Shown: in pieces, positions 1 to 7,619 of the stretch
Numbering within the stretch: the stretch's first letter is position 1
Layout of the letters: each line of letters begins with the position of its first letter
Assembly: GCF_000003605.2 (NCBI RefSeq)
Contig: NW_003153749.1
Span: forward strand, 64,381-76,303
DNA: 11,923 nucleotides
Direction: 5' to 3'
From: Saccoglossus kowalevskii
Lineage: Eukaryota > Hemichordata > Enteropneusta > Harrimaniidae
Position numbers and translations under genes: made by a program
The notes under the pieces: generated by a model
What the model was told of the DNA's origin: nothing
The model's input: the letters and a program-made list of their open reading frames with translations, nothing else
The model's database searches: none

Positions 1-627
1 AAGGCACAAGGTCAAGAACACTGAATGTCAATCCAATGTCACATGAAAGGCAACAAGGTCAAAGAACACTGAATGTCAATCCAATGTTACATGAAAGGCA
101 ACAAGGTCAAAGAACACTGAATGTCAATCCAATGTTACATAAAAAGCAAGAAGGTCAAAGAATACTGAATGTCAATCCAATATTACATGAAAAGCAACTA
201 GGTCAAAGAACACTGAATGTCAATCCAATGTTACATGAAAGGCAACTAGGTCAAAGAACACTGAATGTCAATCCAATGTCACATGAAAGGCAACAAGGTC
301 AAAGAACACTGAATGTCAATCCAATGTTACATGAAAGGCAAAAAGGTCAAAGAACACTGAATGTCAATCCAATGTCAGATGAAAGGCAACAAGGTCAAAG
401 AACACTGAATGTCAATCCAATGTCAGATGAAAGGCAACAAGGTCAAAGAACACTGAATGTCAATCCAATGTTATATGAAAGGCAAAAAGGTCAAAGAACA
501 CTGAATGTCAATCCAATGTTACATAAAAGGCAACTAAGTCAAAGAACACTGAATGTCAATCCAATGTCAGATGAAAGGCAACAAGGTCAAAGAACACCGA
601 ATGTCAATCCAATATTACATAAAAATC
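1..627 (+). repeat. 48-bp minisatellite array, about 13 copies
   Basis: Twelve complete 48-bp units run from position 36 to 611. A partial unit lies at the left edge (1-35), and a truncated, diverging unit runs from 612 to about 627. The right half of each unit, from GGTCAAAGAACACTG to the end, is almost invariant. The left half varies from copy to copy. The period is a multiple of three, so one forward frame stays open while the other two meet a stop in essentially every unit. The edge copy lacks two adenines that every other copy has. The array continues left of the window. This is direct observation; whether it is coding is treated separately. Confidence 0.97.
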
Positions 628-710
628 AAATGCCCAAAACCCATATAGTCTGTTTATTAATGCTTGTAGTAACGAAAAATAACGAACTCAAAGCACCGTT
701 GTTAGTTTAG
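3..710 (+). CDS. Repetitive ORF over the minisatellite (16-residue repeat), hypothetical
   Basis: One frame is open from the left edge to a stop at 708-710; the first ATG is at 36. It encodes twelve tandem 16-residue repeats with consensus M(S/L)HERQQGQRTLNVNP, then a unique tail of about 30 residues ending in LLV. The repeat is hydrophilic and basic, with no cysteine, no signal peptide and no membrane segment. I recognise no family. Every difference between units changes the amino acid (for example Ser/Leu at residue 2, His/Asp/Tyr at 3, Gln/Leu/Lys/Glu at 7), and I found no synonymous difference, which is unlike a conserved protein. A 48-bp satellite with one stop-free frame gives such an ORF by chance quite easily. 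It could also be the last exon of a fast-evolving repetitive protein whose start lies to the left. Confidence 0.2.
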   Translation, partial: GTRSRTLNVNPMSHERQQGQRTLNVNPMLHERQQGQRTLNVNPMLHKKQEGQRILNVNPILHEKQLGQRTLNVNPMLHERQLGQRTLNVNPMSHERQQGQRTLNVNPMLHERQKGQRTLNVNPMSDERQQGQRTLNVNPMSDERQQGQRTLNVNPMLYERQKGQRTLNVNPMLHKRQLSQRTLNVNPMSDERQQGQRTPNVNPILHKNQMPKTHIVCLLMLVVTKNNELKAPLLV

Positions 711-1388
711 TTTTCCTGGCCTATTTAAATGAAAGCCATGTCCATTGGCATCGACGTCTAAAAGAATGACAATTCGGCTTGTGTTGCATGGAAACGTTTT
801 CCGATTTTCGTGCACTTTTTTATCTTTATTAACGGTAAATATACCGACACACCGAAATAAAATGGTTGAATACATGTACCTGAAAAAAAACGATATATGA
901 TTTATATTATCAGTTTTGTTCGATTTCATTTGTCTATTTAAAAAATAAATTTGCACTTAGACTTTTAGTTACATCAGCTGTGACAAGCGTCCACGAATTC
1001 CAATATTTAGAGCATTGATTTGTATTATTTAGATCAGACATCAAGAACTTAAAATAGGTTCTTAACTTAAATGCCGGCAAGAAATCGATTAGTAATACTT
1101 CCTTTCGAGCAGACTGGTAATTTGATCGTAATTGGGAATGGACAGGTGTAACGGTTTTTTTTCTATTGTCCCTGTAGCCACTTGAAACTGTGAAATCGAT
1201 CGTGATTTTTTAAGAAGGTAATAACACGAAATATAGACAATAAAATAACGCACTATAATGCAAAGTTATTAGTAATAATAGTATGGTATTTTCTGTTTTA
1301 GAAACCAGATGCTCCAGTTAGAAGTGGAACGTCGTTCATGTCATGGTTGTTTTTGTAACATGCAAAACTAACAATTAGGAAGATTTAG
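711..1388. other. Gene-free spacer, nothing recognised
   Basis: This AT-rich stretch holds no repeat array, no RNA gene and no convincing reading frame. The only long frame, on the minus strand at 702-956, has no family signature and low-complexity AT-driven composition. Confidence 0.6.
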
Positions 1389-1477
1389 CAAACTACAAAA
1401 GAAAATTGTAATAATCTTCAGCTTATACAAATGCTTCACTATTGTTACGACTGCTCAAGGGTTAGAAAATTATTAAT

Positions 1478-1491
1478 GCGCCCTCTAGTGG
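1478..1491 (-). promoter_or_regulatory. CTCF-type core motif
   Basis: On the minus strand the bases read CCACTAGAGGGCGC, which fits all 14 positions of the bilaterian CTCF core consensus CCASYAGRKGGCRS. The motif is seen directly; occupancy by CTCF, and hence a boundary or insulator role, is inferred. It lies inside the decayed reading frame. Confidence 0.45.
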
Positions 1492-2201
1492 CACAGTCGA
1501 ACTCTATACCCCTTCCCCCAGTCACTGGAAGGCGCAGAGTGAGTGAATATCAACAAATAATGAAACTGCATTTGTCTTCAAAGGACAGCGTACTTTTTGC
1601 ACATCTCTTACAATTACTTGAGAAAATAAAATCGATCTGTGGCTGTTGTCAAATACTTGATAAATTCATTCGATTCGATAACAAAAATAAAAGCAGCACC
1701 GAGAGCGGGACATGTGTGACATATCATTCATTTAAGATTAATGTACCTGGGATCAGCGAATTACGCGAATATGCAAATCAGATTCAACCAATTATCTCCG
1801 AAAAAGATCGAGCAATTTTTTCCCGTTGTGTCGTCACAGGAAGCGCTGTCCCAGCACTATCGGTGTAGAAGACGCCGACCTGCAGCGTCAATGAATTTTT
1901 CCAACAAAATGTGTTTAGCGCCACTTGCGACAAATCGAGTAGATTTGATTATATGTTGTGCAATGATTTCAAATGTAGAGACTGCGTGCGATACGCGAGT
2001 ATCAACACCGCAGATATCGCCTTAGAATGCAGGTCTACGTTTTACAGAGCAAGTAACTGGTTCGGCCATCTCATCTACACTACTAATGTTTCTCACATTC
2101 GATCATGTATATGTCAATTAACTCGGCTTTGATCTGCTGTTGATGGACTCACGGTATAATTCACTTCTACAGCTACTCGTCAAGGAGGTTGCTACATCTA
2201 G

Positions 2202-2281
2202 TACCCAGTTGTGACGACAGAAGGCGTATTCTATGAGGAAACAAGTATACTATTGAAGACAGCCGTCGGCAAGATGATACG
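2202..2281 (+). other. Possible small exon between AG and GT
   Basis: The stretch is preceded by AG at 2200-2201 and followed by the donor-like ATACG|GTAAGG, with GT at 2282-2283. In the frame of the upstream decayed ORF it reads YPVVTTEGVFYEETSI and onwards to GKMIR, with protein-like composition. It could be a surviving exon of the same unidentified gene or simply the last open piece of the pseudogene. No family recognised. Confidence 0.22.
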
Positions 2282-2284
2282 GTA

Positions 2285-2675
2285 AGGAGTAAGCATATAT
2301 AATATATATCTTATTTAATGTATTTAAAACATCTATCACAGGCAGACAAATTATTGAATGTACATGATCATGTATAAATATGTAAAATAATCCAACATTA
2401 ACAGAATATGAATTAGTAAAAATGAATTAATGATGACGAGGGATAAAGTGAGTCCTGACCTACCATCTTGACTTCATGACAATAACGACTTTTCGAAAAC
2501 CACACATTGTAATCTGAAAATCGCAATATTATTGATATTCACTCGATCAGATTATGTGGATATAAAACAAGTGACATGATTTTATTTTCACTGACTTCAC
2601 CTGCCAAATCGTAAGTTAAAATTTCGACTACATTTACACAGCCATGTTCTGATTTATCGTGAATGACCTGCCGGC
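2285..2675. other. AT-rich spacer
   Basis: Nothing beyond a short TA-rich tract near 2296-2312 and general AT richness. No gene, repeat array or RNA gene is recognised. Confidence 0.6.
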
Positions 2676-2702
2676 TATCGATGACTGTTACGACCATCGA
2701 TA
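2676..2702. promoter_or_regulatory. Inverted pair of DRE-like TATCGAT motifs
   Basis: TATCGATG (2676-2683) and CATCGATA (2695-2702) are perfect 8-bp inverted repeats separated by 11 bases. Each differs by one base from TATCGATA, the DRE element known from insect core promoters (DREF/BEAF-32 site). The pair lies about 400 bases upstream of the putative start codon at 3107. Motifs are observed; regulatory function is inferred. Confidence 0.25.
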
Positions 2703-3106
2703 CATTTTTCGCTGGCAGTTAATAGTTAATAATTACAGCGCAGAGTAGCCGTGTAGCTTACAAGCACTTTGTCGGCAATGTACAGTGCCTATGACGTACT
2801 GTTTCCGGTGAGGTGTATATGTCTTAAATCGCAGTTCGCTAAATTCACGTCAAGGTGGACTGCTGCCTCGACGATCAATGCACATACTGCGCAGATGGCA
2901 GGCGCTAACGATGTATTTTAACAATCACATCTGACTGTATGCAATTTATTCATTAACAGGTGGTTCTGTTGCTTTAATCACATGTTTCCGTGAGCACTAT
3001 CAATAGATGTGTCACATTCGTTGTGTGTTCGACGTCGTGTTTTGTGTGAGTAGTATTCAGGCAGCAAGTGTACATTGTTGATGCGTTCGCGTACTGCGTT
3101 CAGAAA
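2703..3106 (+). promoter_or_regulatory. Putative 5' flank and leader of the FAD-protein gene
   Basis: This stretch is richer in CpG than the flanking AT-rich DNA and lies directly upstream of a well-framed ATG (AAAATGG, A at -3 and G at +4). I see no TATA box, so a TATA-less promoter is possible. A partial CTCF-like site, TGCGCAGATGGCAG at 2888-2901, matches 11 of 14 consensus positions including the whole 3' core. The transcription start cannot be placed. Confidence 0.3.
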
Positions 3107-3588
3107 ATGGAAGACTCGTCAACAGCACCATCGGTAGCGGCGTGTGCGTCTGTGCCTTCGTTTCTCGTCGTCAACAACGATACGTGCTATCAGCTGACGT
3201 TCTCCACTGTGTTCGTGGTAGCGGTGTTCGTCATATGCAAATCCTCGTACGCAAACTGCGGCAATGGCGAACCAAAGTCACAGTGGTGGTACTGGGATGC
3301 GACCCCATAGGCCTCACTACCGTTCTCCTAAGTGCACATTCAAAGAAAACGTCTAAGATAATTCTTCTAGAGGAGAAAAGTAGAAAATATTTAATTGGAC
3401 GTCCGCAGCAATTGGCACTAGACGGACACTCAGTCCGGCTCCTCAGAAGACTACAAGTGGATTTCGATAACATTGAAGGATGCTGGCAGGAGGAACGATT
3501 CTGTACGCCGATGGGTGTGTTGCAGGAATATTTACTGAGTCTTATTCAACGTTTAGATGCCGATATCGAAGTCAAGCTAAATACAAAG
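3107..3588 (+). CDS. FAD-dependent monooxygenase-like protein (MICAL-type fold), first exon, apparently frameshifted
   Basis: The likely start is ATG 3107, in a good Kozak context (AAAATGG). The first 49 codons encode an acidic N-terminus (MEDSSTAPSV) and one hydrophobic segment at about residues 29-45 (LTFSTVFVVAVFVICKSS), probably a membrane anchor. At the AAA run 3253-3255 the coding signal moves to another frame, which carries on without a stop to the splice donor at 3589 (112 codons, phase 0). That frame begins KLRQWRTKVTVVVLG and gives a Rossmann beta-alpha-beta: GCDPIGL, where the family has GxGPxGL, then IILLEE, whose terminal acidic residue normally binds the FAD ribose. RPQQLALDG, LRRL and GVLQEYLL follow, in the order seen in MICAL and p-hydroxybenzoate-hydroxylase-like proteins. 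The rest of the enzyme is not in the window. The frameshift and the Asp at 3301-3303 in place of the second Gly mean either a pseudogene or sequence errors. An alternative start is ATG 3235 in the second frame, without the membrane anchor. Confidence 0.62.
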
Positions 3589-3594
3589 GTAAAT
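3586..3594 (+). other. Splice donor of the FAD-protein exon
   Basis: AAG|GTAAAT, with GT at 3589-3590, follows the last conserved-looking residues (EVKLNTK) and precedes an immediate stop in the open frame. It matches the consensus MAG|GTRAGT except at the last two intron positions shown (AT in place of GT). Confidence 0.55.
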
Positions 3595-4625
3595 TAGTAT
3601 ATATATATCAAATGTCTGACTGTTTTTGTACACATGGAGTAAGCCGCCTGATGTGTAAGGGATCGACCATTGAAACTCATGGGGGTGGCTGGAAGAGTGT
3701 GGGTGTGATTGTGCATTTTTTCACGGTGTCTTATCTGTGTAATTTTATTTTCTTGAATGTACCAACATTTGTTCCCTATAGTTTGTTCTCTCAAATCGCC
3801 TAGCCATCCTCCCTGATTTCAAATGGCCAAACCCTTATACTTTGATGTTGCATCATAAGCGCTTGTCAACTTTGTAATCCACCCACTCGAAACGACCACG
3901 ATCGCGTGAATTTCAAAAGCCTCCTAATTGCAGCGTATTAAATCCGTGGTGCAATTTAAATGCAAATTCGCCAATCGTATGCTTGTACAGGTTGCGTAAA
4001 GTGGAGTAGTCAAGTCTGGATGGACATACCCTCCCCACGGTACAACAAAACACAACATACATACTTTTTAAAAAATAATCAGAAATTTAGTGCTCTTGTT
4101 AAAATGTTATCTACATTTTTGACGGGGTTGTGGGTTTAGCTTCAGAAATATAGTACAGTGCCCTAGATTTAGAGACAGAAAAATATCGTAACTCGTTTGA
4201 CTCGTATTGGAATGTCGTTCGGGGTTTAGACATGTGTAATGGTAGGTATAGCACTGTGATAGAACTATATTCTGTTGTAACTGATATATAATGATAATAA
4301 ATTGTAATTACAGTTGTTTCAATACCTATATTTGGCTGTGATATGAAACAGGATGTGTAGAGCTGTTAACCACGTGGTAAGGAGCTGTGTTGGTACCCGC
4401 GATAATAACGTGTCCGTCGGTACCACGTCTGTGATCTGCCACTCTAACACTATTAATCCACCAATCCCGGGATCAATCCAAGTCAAAGTATAATTCTGCC
4501 TTCCAAGCCAGAGTGATACATATCATAGTATGTACAATCCACTATTTGTAATGCGGACACGTGATTTGTGTTAGCTACTCTTATTTAACGTTTGTTAGTA
4601 ATTACAATGTTTAACGAATACGAAT
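3595..4625. other. Presumed intron, no gene; possible conserved noncoding stretch
   Basis: A short TA tract lies at 3598-3608. I find no coding exon. Bases about 3890-3975 are less AT-rich and contain TAATTG and ATGCAAAT (3960-3967), homeodomain- and POU-type motifs, so this part could be an enhancer. Two CACGTG E-boxes lie at 4371-4376 and 4558-4563; the first sits in the palindrome ACCACGTGGT. All functional readings here are inference. Confidence 0.35.
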
Positions 4626-4958
4626 TAAAGAAAACTGACACAATGATGTAGAATTAATTTGACGATATCATTATATCAATTAGTACACGTATAATGTAGC
4701 TGACCCTGTAATATGTTTGAATTAATACGCAATTGTTTCGGAGATCTCGCATCTTCACGATATTTTGAAGAATCGCTTTACTATCCAAAAAAAAGAAAAT
4801 AAAGAAAGCTGACACAATGATGTAGAATTAATTTGACGATATCATTATTTCAATTACACGTATAATGTAGCTGACTCTGTAATATGTTTGAATTAATACG
4901 CAATTGTTTCGGAGATCTCACGTCTTCACGGTATTTTGAACAATCGCTTTACTATCCA
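4626..4958 (+). repeat. Tandem duplication, two copies of about 160 bp
   Basis: Copy A is 4626-4787 and copy B is 4800-4958, separated by an A-rich linker. They are highly similar, with a handful of substitutions and one 3-base indel (CAATTAGTACACG against CAATTACACG). Each copy holds a short frame starting MFELIRNCFGDL. In copy A it stops after about 29 codons within the A-rich linker. In copy B it runs on to a stop at 5115-5117 (77 codons in all). No family is recognised and the frame may be incidental. Confidence 0.92.
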
Positions 4959-5117
4959 CGTAAGCGTTTCTTGACAAAGGCAACACACATACGGTTGATG
5001 GTTTGTCATGATGACACCGGTGGGATCTATCCCGACAACGCAAAACTGACTAAGCGATTCCATTCCAAATATGATATATATGACACAGTGCGAATGGAAA
5101 GTTTTCATGAAAACTGA

Positions 5118-6144
5118 GTATTTTTGAGCAATGGAAATTGTTAATAACAGTGTTATTACTACATCGAACGTATACCCACATCTTGGTTACCATGGTTACA
5201 ACAACCGATTGTGTGAAGCAAAAGTTCAGAAAAATTTTCATAAGTTTGTTCCTTACTTAATAAAAAAATAATTTGACTACCCAGTCACTGGTATTTGCTG
5301 CTGGCACTAACCATTGGGTGTTCGTTCATATTAATATTTGCAATATATATATGCAGTTGTCATGGATATTTCACCATAATAATAGCCATTCCGTCAAAAC
5401 AGGAATTTGTCACTCAGCAATCTAATAGAGCGTACAGTCTGGATGGGAAAAGTTTTCCTAATGCAACATTATGCAACATGTATCATTTGGAGAATATTTT
5501 TCAGGAAGTGATTTTGTGGAAATGTTCTATTTTTTTACACTGCGCAAACTACATATTACCATGGTAACATTAGTGTTTTTATGCGATAATTCGTATTATT
5601 TAATATTTAGCCACCCCACCGTGTATGGTCTCAAATGTATAGCTATCAAAATTATGCGTGTATCACAATTACCATGGTTACGCATAACGACTCATTTATA
5701 ATAGTATGAAATTTAAATTGTCACATACCAGCATAACATTGTATAAATACTATTAAGGTTGTTGTGATAATTATTTTGTGTGAAAAACAGTGTTTGGTGA
5801 ATACTGGCCAATTCAAACATTAATAGTTCGTAATGAAAAGAATGATTGATGCTAAGTATAGCTATCTTTAACAGTAATTTATTTCAAGTTTCAGTTGATT
5901 GCCCCCAATAAAAATGAATTATCAAATTAATATAAATATTTGCCCAATATTAGGCCTAGAAATGCACTAATGGAAATGAAATTCAAGATTGTAATGAGAA
6001 GTGTCTATTACTAAAGCTAATATCTAAATAGCTGTATTCGATAACATGTTAGAGTTATGTACATTCTTAACAAACATGTATTGTTTTTTTTAAATACTCC
6101 TACTTTGCCATTTTCATGTGACGAATTCGATGAACGCAGGAAGG
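5118..6144. other. AT-rich noncoding stretch with three ACCATGGT palindromes
   Basis: Apart from three of the six ACCATGGT sites (5189, 5558, 5671), nothing is recognised. The open frames at 5295-5701 are short, overlapping, and lack family features. Confidence 0.5.
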
Positions 6145-6347
6145 AATATATTTATCATTACGGCGAATATCCCAATATATTTATCATTACGGCGAATATC
6201 CCAATATATTTATCATTACGGCGAATATCCCAATATATTTATCATTACGGCGAATATCCCAATATATTTATCATTACGGCGAATATCCCAATATATTTAT
6301 CATTACGGCGAATATCCCAATATATTTATCATTACGGCGAATATCCC
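6145..6347 (+). repeat. Perfect 29-bp tandem array, seven copies
   Basis: Seven head-to-tail units of 29 bases, each starting AATATATTTATC and ending GAATATCCC, are identical as far as I can read. A four-base remnant (AATA) follows. The unit has no forward-strand stop codon in any phase. Because 29 is not a multiple of three, each forward frame reads the same 29-residue cyclic peptide, which explains the overlapping open frames at 6057-6387. Perfect identity implies recent expansion or homogenisation. Confidence 0.98.
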
Positions 6348-7320
6348 AATAACCAATTATCCGAAATTGTTTTGTATTATTAGCTGAGATTTATCATTAT
6401 TATTACACTTCATTTCAGACCATGTGGTGTATACATGAAAAAGGAAGAATAAAATTGCATTACGTGTACAGAAGACACCTCCAATTACTCCAGAAACTTG
6501 ACATAAAACATTATTTATACACTGATTAATTAATTAACAATTATCCCAATTAAACAGCCAATGTTTAAAATTGTACAATGATTTTTTACTGACACAATTA
6601 CCACTCACACGGCTCGACGACTAACATTTTAAAATCAACCGAAGAGCAATTATACCCATGCAATGCACGTACTCGCTTAACAGTATGATTGCACCAAATA
6701 TTTAAACAGTAATTATTAAAACGAACGGAAGAGACTGCATTTAACATTTTCTAGACACTTCCAAAAACTTCTTAATTTGCGCGTGCAAATTCGTCATCTG
6801 TAACCATGGTGACCAATTATGAATACATAATTTACTTTTTACATGTAATAAGCAACTCCACACTAGTTTGATAATCTCTAACATACATGTAATGAACATT
6901 TCTAAAGATTCTTTGATAAGACTCATTCAGATGTAGAAGATTGTAATTAGGGATGAAGGAATATGACAAGTTACCATGGTGAATTACACTATGAAAACTA
7001 ATGTAACTCTTCCACAACAATAGTTTTTGAATTGACTGAACATTTATCTTCAAAATGGTATATAATGTATAATGTTGTATTGTGAACAAAATATTACATA
7101 CGCTCCATCCAATGATAAAGTGACCGAATATCCATTTTGCAGAAATTATGGTGTCACACGCAACGTAATATTACCGTAATTGGTATAGTACAGGTGTGAT
7201 AGTTCAAATACCAAAATGGCAACAGTAACAGAAAGACTTCCCTGGCGGCGATGATAAAATACGAATACGGAGCCAACAGATGAGGTTTCAACTGGTACTG
7301 GTATTATTATACTCTGCAAA
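6348..7320. other. AT-rich noncoding stretch; candidate leader of a minus-strand transcript
   Basis: No gene is recognised on either strand. If the leftward promoter at 7406-7438 is active, its transcript covers this region. The first ATG met on the minus strand (7323) opens only an 11-codon frame, so the product would be noncoding or a spliced leader. Confidence 0.4.
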
Positions 7321-7405
7321 CATCAAGTACAATGACGCGGTAAAACTCCACTACTCCAATAACTAGATACTTAAACTCCAACACAATTCAACGAGATCTC
7401 CGATC

Positions 7406-7438
7406 TGAACTCGGTGCTGAACAACTCCCCTATATATA
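7406..7438 (-). promoter_or_regulatory. TATA box and initiator, leftward
   Basis: On the minus strand TATATATA (7438-7431) is followed 32 bases downstream by TTCAGATC, whose A at 7406 fits the initiator YYANWYY. This is the normal TATA-to-start spacing. Three heat-shock elements lie directly upstream on the same strand. A second TATA-like sequence, TATAAATAG, lies on the plus strand at 7450-7458 inside an inverted repeat (GTCTAT/ATAGAC), so bidirectional use is possible. Confidence 0.42.
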
Positions 7439-7498
7439 CCCACACTGTCTATAAATAGACCATTACATCAGCATACATAATGAGTCTGGAATTTACTA

Positions 7499-7516
7499 TA
7501 AATTTCTAGAATGGTC
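7499..7516. promoter_or_regulatory. Heat-shock element, imperfect
   Basis: TTCTAGAA at 7504-7511 is a perfect inverted pair of the HSF unit (TTCnnGAA). It is flanked at the right spacing by one-mismatch units, TAA at 7499-7501 and GTC at 7514-7516. HSF binding is inferred. Confidence 0.4.
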
Positions 7517-7566
7517 CATTGCCTCCTACAGTGTTCTATTACCTATTCAACCAGTTTCTAAAAAAA

Positions 7567-7579
7567 ATCTAGAATATTC
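7567..7579. promoter_or_regulatory. Heat-shock element, one mismatch
   Basis: ATCTAGAATATTC has three alternating HSF units at correct spacing; only the first (ATC for TTC) deviates. Confidence 0.45.
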
Positions 7580-7597
7580 CACCCAGACACGGTACGG

Positions 7598-7610
7598 TTC
7601 TAGAACATTC
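7598..7610. promoter_or_regulatory. Heat-shock element, perfect three-unit
   Basis: TTCTAGAACATTC fits TTCnnGAAnnTTC exactly, the minimal trimer site for heat-shock factor. It is the most distal of the three sites relative to the leftward TATA box, about 160 bases away. Confidence 0.6.
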
Positions 7611-7619
7611 TCAGTGACA

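Larger units (their letters stand above)
1389..2284 (+). pseudogene. Unrecognised decayed reading frame (one frame, few stops)
   Basis: The frame beginning after the stop at 1386-1388 stays open to TAG at 1866-1868 and continues, in the same frame, to TGA at 2130-2132: about 248 codons with one interruption. That is far fewer stops than chance would give in DNA of this composition. Two more in-frame stops follow at 2157-2159 and 2199-2201 before a last open stretch to 2285. The upstream half reads as a Lys/Ser/Leu-rich soluble segment with a CGCC motif. The part after the first stop is cysteine-rich (FDYMLCNDFKCRDCVRY). I do not recognise the family. It may be a decayed mobile-element or viral-type ORF, or a host pseudogene. 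It could also be exons plus read-through introns: possible acceptors lie at 1838-1839 (after a pyrimidine tract), 2171-2172 and 2200-2201, and a donor at 2282. First ATG is at 1431. Confidence 0.5.

Noticed and set aside
702-956. Minus-strand 84-codon ORF.
   Set aside because: No family features, AT-driven composition, overlaps the end of the minisatellite ORF.
3068-3310. 80-codon frame read as a separate small protein.
   Set aside because: Its useful part (from ATG 3107) fits better as the N-terminus of the FAD protein; the last part shadows the FAD frame.
3231-3473. Minus-strand ORF opposite the FAD exon.
   Set aside because: Shadow of the forward coding strand.
4369-4563. Two CACGTG E-boxes, one in ACCACGTGGT.
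   Set aside because: The expected number in the window is about one to two, so the pair is not notable by itself.
1518-5293. CCCAGTCACTGG shared near 1518 and 5280.
   Set aside because: A 12-base match with no flanking similarity is expected by chance in a window of this size.
5295-5701. Two overlapping forward ORFs with hydrophobic starts.
   Set aside because: Hydrophobicity follows from T-rich sequence; the two frames shadow each other and show no family signature.
6057-6387. Two overlapping forward ORFs over the 29-bp array.
   Set aside because: They follow automatically from a stop-free unit with a period that is not a multiple of three; both read the same cyclic peptide.
6741-7089. 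Minus-strand ORFs downstream of the leftward heat-shock-type promoter, considered as its coding product.
   Set aside because: Short, in different phases, no chaperone or other recognisable motif, and not the first ATG after the predicted start.
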